Source: Promethearchaeia archaeon (lineage in GTDB: Archaea > Asgardarchaeota > Lokiarchaeia > Sigyniarchaeales > SOKP01). From it: a stretch of 6,086 bases of DNA. The position numbers and the translations under genes were made by a program. Positions 1 to 6,086 of this stretch are shown piece after piece. Where the stretch lies: the NCBI GenBank assembly GCA_029856375.1, contig JAHQWX010000122.1, positions 1 to 6,086 on the forward strand, given 5' to 3'. Each line of letters starts with the position of its first letter. The first letter of the stretch is position 1. Below the pieces are notes generated by a model, which worked only from the letters and a program-made list of their open reading frames with translations, was not told the origin of the DNA and searched no databases.

Positions 1-1
1 C

Positions 2-697
2 CAAATTCGCGCAATTAAAACGTGGTATCGCGATAAAAAGGAAGGTTGGACGCTGCATAGTGGCTTGTGGAGCCCCGTGTACATATCATTGCGCGAAATT
101 ACGAGCAAACCTAACGCACAACATCTATTAGAACTTATTGGAACTAGCTTGGGTAAATTAATAAAAAACGAAATTGGGAGCGTCGATAAAATCTTAGGAA
201 TTGCCATGACTGGTATATATATCGCTACTTCAATTACAGCCTTTTCGGGAATCCCTTCTCTATACACACGGAAATTAGAGAATGTACAAACTATCGAAGA
301 ACTTGAAAAATTCATAGGAAAATACGGCGATCATAAGTTAGTAGAAGGGGATATTAATGAGAACGATAAAATTGTAATAATTGACGATTTGGTAACGAGA
401 TTTACGAGCAAAATTTTAGCTCTCGAACAATTAAATTACGAAGCAAAAAAGAGAAAGGTAAATATTAATTGTAAAGATTTCGTGGTACTTCTAGATAGAG
501 AGCAAGGAGCGACCGATAAAGCAAAAGAATTGGGGTATAATCTGTATTCGTTAATACCTTTCAAGTCTAAATTAAATTGGTTGGAAGATAAATTCGAACC
601 CCAAGAATACTCAATTTTGAAAGAATATTTTACAGATTATTCAAAATTTCAAGATAAAGACAAAATTAAAGAAATAATATCTTTAGCGAAAAACTAA
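2..697 (+). CDS. pyrE: Orotate phosphoribosyltransferase (OPRT), 5'-truncated by window edge
   Basis: Joins orotate to PRPP to give OMP, the fifth step of UMP synthesis, in the cytoplasm. The frame is open from base 2, giving 231 visible residues. The TTG at 65 is not the start: the upstream residues include GWTLHSGLWSPVYISLR, the OPRT N-terminal motif (compare FTLKSGLxSPIYIDLR). Other landmarks, in visible-residue numbering, are the GIAMTGIYIA loop near 66-75, RK at 90-91 opening the catalytic loop, KYGDHKLVEG at 107-116, the PRPP motif IIDDLVTRFTSK at 126-137 and VLLDREQG at 162-169. The wording resembles the OPRT half of UMP synthase. Two oddities: the catalytic loop is about a dozen residues longer than usual, and the PRPP motif has RFTS where GG/GS residues normally sit. 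The C-terminal 40 residues look helical and no OMP decarboxylase domain follows. An N-terminal fusion beyond the left edge cannot be excluded. The family call is strong; catalytic activity is inferred. Confidence 0.87.
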   Translation, partial: QIRAIKTWYRDKKEGWTLHSGLWSPVYISLREITSKPNAQHLLELIGTSLGKLIKNEIGSVDKILGIAMTGIYIATSITAFSGIPSLYTRKLENVQTIEELEKFIGKYGDHKLVEGDINENDKIVIIDDLVTRFTSKILALEQLNYEAKKRKVNINCKDFVVLLDREQGATDKAKELGYNLYSLIPFKSKLNWLEDKFEPQEYSILKEYFTDYSKFQDKDKIKEIISLAKN

Positions 698-704
698 TTG
701 GCGA

Positions 705-1718
705 TTATTTCGAGTATGTTGGGTAAAACCTAATAATACCCTTTTTTTCGAGCTTTCTACTTATTTTCTCGAGTTTTTCTAGATATTCAAGAGTAAGCAC
801 CACATAGCCTCTTGCGATGGAATGCTTCCACATTCCTTCTCCGGGATATAAATGTTCTACGATTTCAGACGGCGTTATCCCGTTTTCGCTGCTATCAACT
901 ATTAAATTTTCGATCTGTTTAAGCCTTTCTTTTCTATGTTCCAAAATTTCAGCAAGTCTCTCGGTTGGATTTGTAATTGGGCTCCCGTGGGCTCCTAGAA
1001 TTAATTGGATGTTTTTTAGATTAGATATTTCTTCGATTGACTTGATATAATCTTCCAAGTCTGAATCGGGTGGACCTAACCAAGTTGTTATTGTCCTTAA
1101 AACATTATCGCCCGAGAATAATACTCCCTTTTTCTCGTTATAAAGCGAAATATGGTCGGAAGCGTGGCCGGGAGAGGGAAATATTCTCCAATTCTCTCCA
1201 TTAATGGAAATTTCGCAATTTTCTGGAATAGTTAGGTCGGGATTATTGATTAAAGTTAATCCAAACGCCCTAGCGAACATGAAATGACCTATCCTTTCCC
1301 TAAGGAAATCCTTTATTCGCCCTATTAGTGTTCTCTTACTTCTCATTAATTGTTCCCTGGTCGCGGCGAATTTCTCGAAAAAAATCTTTCGACTTTCGAG
1401 CCTCGCTGCCGTTAAATTTGAAAGAATTATCTTTATTCCTAAGGCTTCTCTCAACTTCACTGCGCCAGAAAAGTGATCTGGATGGGCGTGAGTTATGAGA
1501 AGACGATTAAGACTAAAATCTCTCTTTTCTCCTCTAAATTCATTTTCCAAGGCGCGAATTTGTCTTACAGCGTATTTCACAGTTTTCTTATCCCCATATC
1601 CCGCATCTATAATTAAGCCATCGCTTCCTGCTATAATATAGATATTCTGAGGTGGCTTAAATGCGCCATAAGCTCCTTTTTCTTTGATTAAAAAAATATC
1701 CGGATAAACCTCTTCCAT
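705..1718 (-). CDS. MBL-fold metallohydrolase with C-terminal winged helix (LACTB2/glyoxalase II-like)
   Basis: A 337-residue cytoplasmic hydrolase of the metallo-beta-lactamase fold. All dinuclear-zinc ligands are visible: H77, H79, D81 and H82 in THAHPDH, H185 in PSPGHASDH, bridging D204 in FSGDN, and H244 in GAHG; D38 in IIDAG is the usual first motif. Residues about 262-337 form a winged-helix tail (ITPSEIVEHLYP, then a long EYLEKLEKISRKLEKKGIIRF helix and strand), as in the LACTB2 group, whose members include a single-strand RNA endonuclease and thioester/ester hydrolases. Between H82 and H185 are 102 residues, clearly more than in compact LACTB2-like proteins; the extra part (about 104-155) is basic and helix-like. 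The start is ATG at 1718, with no Shine-Dalgarno and a TATA-like box about 22 bases upstream. The gene converges with pyrE (7-base gap) and diverges from a similar MBL gene. The substrate cannot be told from sequence. Confidence 0.9.
   Translation of the reverse strand: MEEVYPDIFLIKEKGAYGAFKPPQNIYIIAGSDGLIIDAGYGDKKTVKYAVRQIRALENEFRGEKRDFSLNRLLITHAHPDHFSGAVKLREALGIKIILSNLTAARLESRKIFFEKFAATREQLMRSKRTLIGRIKDFLRERIGHFMFARAFGLTLINNPDLTIPENCEISINGENWRIFPSPGHASDHISLYNEKKGVLFSGDNVLRTITTWLGPPDSDLEDYIKSIEEISNLKNIQLILGAHGSPITNPTERLAEILEHRKERLKQIENLIVDSSENGITPSEIVEHLYPGEGMWKHSIARGYVVLTLEYLEKLEKISRKLEKKGIIRFYPTYSK
742..748 (+). terminator. Possible T-run terminator for the pyrE-like transcript
   Basis: Seven consecutive T follow CCC on the plus strand, 44 bases after the pyrE stop codon, with further T-rich sequence to about 780. 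Archaeal RNA polymerase often terminates at such runs without a hairpin. The run lies inside the 3' end of the opposing MBL gene, where it also encodes lysines, so it may be only coding sequence. Confidence 0.25.
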
Positions 1719-1735
1719 TAAATGTAATAAAAATT

Positions 1736-1743
1736 GATATAAG
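1736..1743 (-). promoter_or_regulatory. TATA-like box for the minus-strand MBL gene
   Basis: Read on the minus strand this is CTTATATC, the best TATA match in the 66-base divergent region. Its centre is about 22 bases from the ATG at 1718, a little short of the usual archaeal 25-30 base spacing but compatible with a leaderless or nearly leaderless transcript. There is no purine-rich Shine-Dalgarno before the ATG. AT-rich background makes chance matches common. Confidence 0.35.
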
Positions 1744-1759
1744 AAAAGTTTTTTTATTC
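1742..1759 (+). promoter_or_regulatory. BRE/TATA-like element for the plus-strand operon
   Basis: AGAAAAG (BRE-like, purine-rich) is followed by TTTTTTTATTC (weak TATA-like). The T-rich part is centred about 30 bases before the ATG at 1785, which would put initiation at or just before the start codon. It abuts the opposing box at 1736-1743, so the two divergent promoters would share or compete for the same site. An AAAGG at 1777-1781 sits only 3 bases from the ATG, too close for a standard Shine-Dalgarno. Confidence 0.35.
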
Positions 1760-1784
1760 TTCTAATATTTCTAATAAAAGGCGT

Positions 1785-2789
1785 ATGTCGTACAGATTTT
1801 TTCCTTTCAGAAGAGTTAAAAGACCAACAATTTCTGACGAAGGATCCTTTTTTATTTTAAGGCCGAGTGGCTCTTACAAAACGAACTGCGCAACTATGCT
1901 AATAAGAGGCGATTCTCCAATTCTGTATGATGTAGGCTCCGGAAAAGAAGTATTTCATTCAATAAGAAGCGTTTTAGCTTCGATGAAAAAAGATAAAAAC
2001 GACATCAAATACGCGATTCTCTCTCATTTTCATCCGGATCATCACACAAACATACGCTCTCTCAAGAAGTTTTTACCTAACGCTAATATGATTTGCCACA
2101 AAAAGGCCTTTAATACACTACTCCAGCCATTTAAATACAATACTGGTCGAGAAAAGATATTTGAGAGAAGATCAATAAAGTATTCGATGATTTCATGGAA
2201 TTTTTACAATCGGATCTTTATTTCTAAAAAAATCAAATATTATACTGTCGAAAACGACCCTCTTTTTAAATTTGGAAATCTACGATTAAAATTTATTCAC
2301 ACTCCAGGACACAACGCTGGCCATTTATGCTTACACGACCTTTCAAATAAAATATTATTTTTAGGGGATTTAGTCCCCTTTACTCCTTGGATAGATGTCT
2401 ATTCCGAAGCTGTTGACGACATGATTTATTCCATAAAAAAGTTATTAGACATAAATCCAAAACAAATAAAACATTCCGTAAGGAGTCACGGTAATTTGAG
2501 CGATAACGCAAAGGAAGTTTACGAATGGTCCGAAGAGCGAGAGAGATTTGAAAGGTATTTAGATTTAATCTACGATAGTTTGGAAAAACTCCCTAAGATT
2601 TTAAAGAATAGACCCTTAAAAATTAACGAAATCGCGTCTAGAATTCTGTTGAACGAATATAATTCCTATAATAAGTATATGAATGTCTTTTTTTTCCCTC
2701 CAAATGTTTCTTGGATTTACTCCTATCTCTTGAAATTAAGAGAAGAGGGCAAAGTAGAAAAGAAAAAAAATAAATGGGTCAGCAGCTAA
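1785..2789 (+). CDS. MBL-fold metallohydrolase with C-terminal winged helix, second copy of the type
   Basis: 334 residues, same architecture as the divergent neighbour but clearly diverged in sequence. Zinc ligands are complete: H81, H83, D85 and H86 in SHFHPDHH, H176 in HTPGHNAGH, D195 in LGDLVPF, and H235 in RSHGN; D49 lies in LYDVG. The tail (about 248-334) is winged-helix-like: a helix EERERFERYLDLIYDSL, then PLKINEIASRIL, a short FFFPP insertion, and IYSYLLKLREEGKVEKKKNKW as recognition helix plus wing. Between H86 and H176 lie 89 residues, including a basic, aromatic segment at about 115-152 that may form a lid or partner surface. No signal peptide or membrane segment is seen. It is the first gene of the plus-strand operon; the next gene starts 15 bases after its stop. 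It is probably a hydrolase of an ester, thioester or phosphodiester; the context with a glycosidase does not settle the substrate. Confidence 0.88.
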   Translation: MSYRFFPFRRVKRPTISDEGSFFILRPSGSYKTNCATMLIRGDSPILYDVGSGKEVFHSIRSVLASMKKDKNDIKYAILSHFHPDHHTNIRSLKKFLPNANMICHKKAFNTLLQPFKYNTGREKIFERRSIKYSMISWNFYNRIFISKKIKYYTVENDPLFKFGNLRLKFIHTPGHNAGHLCLHDLSNKILFLGDLVPFTPWIDVYSEAVDDMIYSIKKLLDINPKQIKHSVRSHGNLSDNAKEVYEWSEERERFERYLDLIYDSLEKLPKILKNRPLKINEIASRILLNEYNSYNKYMNVFFFPPNVSWIYSYLLKLREEGKVEKKKNKWVSS

Positions 2790-2804
2790 AAATTATTAAA
2801 TAAT

Positions 2805-3854
2805 ATGTCAAAAAATACGTATAAACTGGATAAATTCCTCTCAAATCTTCACGAGTGGATTCGACAGTACGAAATAGATGGTACCCCGGGTAACTTTTCT
2901 TATAAACCAATTGATAAAACGAAATCTAAGCCCATCAGATTATGCTTGTATGGGGCTACAGACATGGTTTTTTCTCTCTTTATCACGAATGAATTAGAGA
3001 ATCATTTTAAGGAATTTAACGAAGAAAGGAGAGAGATGTGGATAAAATCTATTCAAAATTTTCAAAATCCGAAAACTGGGTGGTTTAAACAAGGATTATG
3101 GAATTACGATAACCTGCATTTTAAAGAGCATAGCACTGCTTTCGCTACTTCTGCTCTAAAACTGTTGGGAGGTACGCCTAAACATAAATTAAGGCTTTCA
3201 AAAAGGCTAAATAACAAGAAAAGCGTTGAGAAGTGGCTTAAAGGTACTGAATGGGGTTTATTGTTTTGGCCGGGTTCCCACAGGGGCGGTGGAGTTGGCG
3301 CGTATTACGCAACTACTGGAGATCTGCCGCATAAAGACTTTTTTGAATGGTATTTTGACTGGCTTGATAAAGAAGCTGACCCAGAAGCAGGATTTTGGCG
3401 TAGAGGTTGGATTCATAAGCTAAATAAGAGTAGATTGACTAAAAACGAGTTGGGAGGGTCCATTCACTTCTATTGGGTCTACGAATTTATTGGCCAACCT
3501 ATACCGTTTCCTGAAAAAGTAATCGATTCAACGCTTGCTATTCAAAACGAATTCGGTTTATGGGACAAAGATGTTACATATTGCGTAGATCTCGACGGGA
3601 TTTTTTGTCTCACTCGCTGTTGCAAGCAAGCTAATGGATATAGGAAAGAGGATATAAAGGAAGCAATTATTAAATATCTAGATTATGCAGTCCCTACTCT
3701 TAACGATCGAGATTTCCTATTTTCTAGGTATAAAACTTCCCACATTCTCACGGGTGCTTTGGAAGCTATCGCCGAAATCCAAAAATTTTATCCCGAGTTG
3801 ATTAAAACACCAAAACCATGGCGCGAAAGTCTCGATATTACGCCCTGGATTTAA
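2805..3854 (+). CDS. Unnamed protein, probable alpha/alpha-toroid with prenyltransferase/cyclase-like repeats
   Basis: 349 residues; I do not recognise a named family. The sequence is helix-rich with repeated units in which a helix ends in an aromatic-glycine turn: IQNFQNPKTGWF (82-94), LDKEADPEAGFWRRGW (187-202) and TLAIQNEFGLW (243-253). Such Q-x(n)-G-F/W turns occur in squalene/prenyltransferase-type alpha/alpha barrels and in several toroidal glycan hydrolases and lyases. Possible active-site pieces are HFKEHSTAFAT (105-115), a glycine-rich RGGGVGAYYATTGD (160-173), GGSIHFYWVYEF (217-228) and YCVDLDGIFCLTRCC (259-273), with acidic residues D262 and D264 and four cysteines. No signal peptide or membrane helix is seen, so it is probably cytoplasmic. 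The start is ATG with no Shine-Dalgarno, 15 bases after the MBL stop and 19 bases before the glycosidase, so cotranscription is likely. The neighbour suggests a role in glycan processing, but a terpenoid-cyclase-like role cannot be excluded. Confidence 0.75.
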   Translation: MSKNTYKLDKFLSNLHEWIRQYEIDGTPGNFSYKPIDKTKSKPIRLCLYGATDMVFSLFITNELENHFKEFNEERREMWIKSIQNFQNPKTGWFKQGLWNYDNLHFKEHSTAFATSALKLLGGTPKHKLRLSKRLNNKKSVEKWLKGTEWGLLFWPGSHRGGGVGAYYATTGDLPHKDFFEWYFDWLDKEADPEAGFWRRGWIHKLNKSRLTKNELGGSIHFYWVYEFIGQPIPFPEKVIDSTLAIQNEFGLWDKDVTYCVDLDGIFCLTRCCKQANGYRKEDIKEAIIKYLDYAVPTLNDRDFLFSRYKTSHILTGALEAIAEIQKFYPELIKTPKPWRESLDITPWI

Positions 3855-3873
3855 ATAACAAGTGAGTTTAATA

Positions 3874-6086
3874 ATGTATTTCATAATAAATAACTTAGAA
3901 CAAGCGCGGATTTTTGAAACAGGTGGCATTTCTTTATTACCAAATCCACAGCGTTTCAAAACAAGTGAAAATGCTCTGAAAATTTCTTTAAATTCGCATA
4001 TACTTACTTCACTTCCTAAAGAATTTCAATTTGTCATCTCTCAATTTCAACGCTGGTTAACCGAATTTGGTCTAAAAAATAAATTAGAAATCGAAGAAAC
4101 TCGAGAGGAGAACCACGAAATAAAGAAACTAGTTCTTAATAAAATAGAAAATGCCTTCCCATATTATATTATTTCTACTCTGAATAGCGAGAAATTATAC
4201 ATTGAACAAGGATATATGATTGCGTTTAATGGTAACCAACTTATAATACACGCGGAAAGCGCTCAAGGTATCTTTTACGGTATACAAAGTGTAATTCAAT
4301 TATTAAATTACAGCGGGAATGACTTAATCGTTCCGGAGTGCTATATCTTAGATTACCCATTGCTATCAATTAGAGGAATATCTGACGATGTATCGCGCGG
4401 ACAAGCTCCAACCGTTGAAAATTTCAAGCGATTCATAAAAATTTTGAGTCACTATAAAATTAACCACTATTATGTTGTGTACATGCAAGACATGTTTAAA
4501 TTTAAAAACCACCCAGAAATCGGAAAAGATCGAGGAGCCTACTCTAAAGAAGAAATTCAAGAAGTCTCAAAATTTGCAAAGAAACATTTTGTAGACTTTA
4601 TTCCGATATTCCAAACGATTGGCCATTGGGAAAATATACTTATCGACGAAAATTATTGGAAATACGGAGAATTTCCCGGTTCCAATAGTTTGAATGTAAG
4701 CAACGAAAATATTTATCCAATGCTAGACGAAATGATCGGTGAAATGTGCGAAGCCTTCGATACAGACTATTTTCATGTCGCGGCAGACGAAAGTTGGGAC
4801 GTGGGAAAGGGCGCTTCCAAAAACTATGTAGAAGAAACAGGAATTGCAAAAGCGTACCTTAAGCACTACTTGAAGATATATGATCTTGTGAAAAAACATG
4901 GTAAAAAACATGTGATTATTTACCACGATATTCTGTATAAATACAGAGAGGTGCTTGAAGGGCTGCCCAACGATATGATAATTATGTATTGGAGATATAA
5001 CGCTAAGAAAAAGCATAAAATTCTAGATAAAATAAAGAATTTTGATTTGCCGTTTATTGTGAGCCCTTCTATTTGGGATTACAACCGTCCATTCCCCTCA
5101 ATATCTAAATTTGAAGAAAATATCATTAATCTCTTAAAATACGGCTATAATTTAGGAGGAATGTTGGGTGAAATCACTTCATCATGGGGCGATTATCGAA
5201 ATAAAGAAATACGAGAAAATCGATTATATGGATTTATTCTCTCCGCTGAAGTCGGTTGGAATCCAGAGCAAGATCTAAATTTAGAAAACTTCTGGAAAAA
5301 ATTAACTTTTCACTTTTTTGGAGTAAAAGATGAGAGAATTATTGAGATAATTAACCTTTTGCGCGATATTCAAGACAAGAAGTTGCTTCATTTCGGATGG
5401 TATTGGTTTTATAATAAATTATTTAGCCACCCCTACGGAAAAAACTCTTCGAGATATAAAAGAACAAGGAAAACTAAAGGCTACGAAAACCTAATGAAGG
5501 AACTGGAAAGGGTTGTGAAAATATGTTCTGAATTGGATAAGAATGTGTTAAGAAATAGAATAAACATAGAGAACTTAAGTTTTATAGCCAAACAGATAAA
5601 ACTCTTTTGTAAGCGGCGAATTAATTCTAAAAAATTAACCCAATATGATGTAAAGAACGCAAAAGCAGAAGAAATAAATAGATTTATCGATGAAATTAAG
5701 GAATTGAAAAGAGAATTACTTGATTTATTTAAGGAATACGAAAGCTTATGGTTAAAAAGTGCTAAACCTGACTGTTTTTCTACTTTAAAAAACAATTACC
5801 TCTGGCTTGGTAAGTTTTACGACGATAAAATAAATCAACTTGCAAATAAGTCTGAATGGATAAATCCTAATATTCCTAGCGAATGGATTTACTTAAAAGC
5901 GAAAAAGATTCGGGGGATTCCAACTTTTTATAAAACAATTGTTGAAATTCCAGAGGATATAAAGAGTGCGTATTTGCAGGTGATTGCTGGAAATTATTGC
6001 GAAGTATTCGTAAATGGTGTCAAAATTGGATTTGTAATATCTCGACATACCCTAAATTATAATGTCCTCGAGAATAACATTCAAGT
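3874..6086 (+). CDS. Glycoside hydrolase family 20-type enzyme (beta-N-acetylhexosaminidase-like), 3'-truncated
   Basis: Open from ATG 3874 to the window end: 737 residues with no stop. GH20 enzymes remove terminal beta-linked N-acetylhexosamines using the substrate acetamido group as nucleophile. Residues about 15-150 form the GH20b-like N-domain, ending in a [13 protein letters not shown] motif. The TIM barrel starts near 165 with [11 protein letters not shown] (R167, the usual sugar-binding Arg). The catalytic Asp-Glu pair is D305-E306 in [14 protein letters not shown], where GH20 usually has H-I-G-x-[23 protein letters not shown] and SSWGDY supply the expected later-barrel tryptophans. 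A helical segment (about 535-660) follows, then from about 670 a beta-rich domain (FYKTIVEIP, then VFVNGVKIG) like a jelly-roll module. There is no signal peptide, so it is probably intracellular. GTG at 3862 is an in-frame alternative start but adds only four residues; a GTGAG at 3862-3866 is at best a weak ribosome site. Exact substrate unknown; inactivity is unlikely given the intact DE pair. Confidence 0.87.
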   Translation, partial: MYFIINNLEQARIFETGGISLLPNPQRFKTSENALKISLNSHILTSLPKEFQFVISQFQRWLTEFGLKNKLEIEETREENHEIKKLVLNKIENAFPYYIISTLNSEKLYIEQGYMIAFNGNQLIIHAESAQGIFYGIQSVIQLLNYSGNDLIVPECYILDYPLLSIRGISDDVSRGQAPTVENFKRFIKILSHYKINHYYVVYMQDMFKFKNHPEIGKDRGAYSKEEIQEVSKFAKKHFVDFIPIFQTIGHWENILIDENYWKYGEFPGSNSLNVSNENIYPMLDEMIGEMCEAFDTDYFHVAADESWDVGKGASKNYVEETGIAKAYLKHYLKIYDLVKKHGKKHVIIYHDILYKYREVLEGLPNDMIIMYWRYNAKKKHKILDKIKNFDLPFIVSPSIWDYNRPFPSISKFEENIINLLKYGYNLGGMLGEITSSWGDYRNKEIRENRLYGFILSAEVGWNPEQDLNLENFWKKLTFHFFGVKDERIIEIINLLRDIQDKKLLHFGWYWFYNKLFSHPYGKNSSRYKRTRKTKGYENLMKELERVVKICSELDKNVLRNRINIENLSFIAKQIKLFCKRRINSKKLTQYDVKNAKAEEINRFIDEIKELKRELLDLFKEYESLWLKSAKPDCFSTLKNNYLWLGKFYDDKINQLANKSEWINPNIPSEWIYLKAKKIRGIPTFYKTIVEIPEDIKSAYLQVIAGNYCEVFVNGVKIGFVISRHTLNYNVLENNIQ

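Noticed and set aside
817..1050. Plus-strand open frame of 77 codons
   Set aside because: It lies entirely antisense to the well-supported MBL gene and shows no family features.
2363..2379. Inverted repeat AGGGGA-5 bases-TCCCCT that could form a hairpin
   Set aside because: It sits inside the second MBL gene at the codons for the conserved LGDLVP motif, so protein coding explains it; no T-run follows directly.
2688..2695. Run of eight T inside the second MBL gene
   Set aside because: It could be an internal terminator or slippage site, but the frame is continuous and encodes a plausible FFFPP segment, so there is no sign of frameshift.
3226..3423. Plus-strand open frame of 65 codons
   Set aside because: It is an out-of-frame shadow inside the toroid-protein gene.
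3862..3873. GTG alternative start for the GH20 gene
   Set aside because: It would add only four residues with no homology value; ATG at 3874 is the simpler start, and an in-frame stop at 3856-3858 limits any further extension.
4889..4913. Short direct repeat of AAAAAACATG
   Set aside because: It encodes KKHGKKHV within the GH20 barrel; two short A-rich copies are expected by chance in this composition.
3717..5795. Several minus-strand open frames (3717-3959, 4366-4560, 4640-4849, 4723-5016, 5481-5795)
   Set aside because: All are antisense to the toroid gene end or the continuous GH20 frame, with Phe/Cys/Ser-rich compositions typical of shadow frames; they also overlap each other.

Overview
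The window is AT-rich, gene-dense DNA that reads most naturally as archaeal, possibly from an Asgard/Lokiarchaeia-type genome. The support is indirect. The first gene is an orotate phosphoribosyltransferase closer in motif wording to the UMP-synthase type than to the enterobacterial type. No start codon has a convincing Shine-Dalgarno site. The divergent intergenic region carries TATA-like boxes close to the starts, as in leaderless archaeal genes. Two metallo-beta-lactamase (MBL) fold proteins with C-terminal winged-helix tails lie side by side. A bacterial origin cannot be excluded from the sequence alone.

Layout: (1) positions 2-697 (+) hold the 3' part of a pyrE-like gene whose beginning lies left of the window. 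(2) positions 705-1718 (-) hold an MBL-fold hydrolase that converges on pyrE with a 7-base gap. (3) A 66-base divergent promoter region follows at 1719-1784. (4) positions 1785-2789 (+) hold a second MBL-fold hydrolase of the same architecture. (5) positions 2805-3854 (+) hold an unnamed, probably alpha/alpha-toroid protein. (6) From 3874 to the right edge (+) lies a large family-20-type glycoside hydrolase (beta-N-acetylhexosaminidase-like), open at the window end.

Genes 4-6 are spaced by 15 and 19 bases and look like one operon. No gene in it has a signal peptide, so if the glycosidase is active it probably works on imported or intracellular amino-sugar glycans or glycoconjugates. The toroid protein may be an accessory glycan-acting enzyme, and the MBL protein a hydrolase for an ester, thioester or RNA substrate. 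That grouping is the least ordinary part of the window. The pyrE-like enzyme belongs to pyrimidine synthesis and is probably an unrelated neighbour; its interest lies in an enlarged catalytic loop and an altered phosphoribosyl-binding motif. No RNA genes, CRISPR arrays, insertion sequences or long repeats were seen, and no gene-free stretch exceeds 66 bases.
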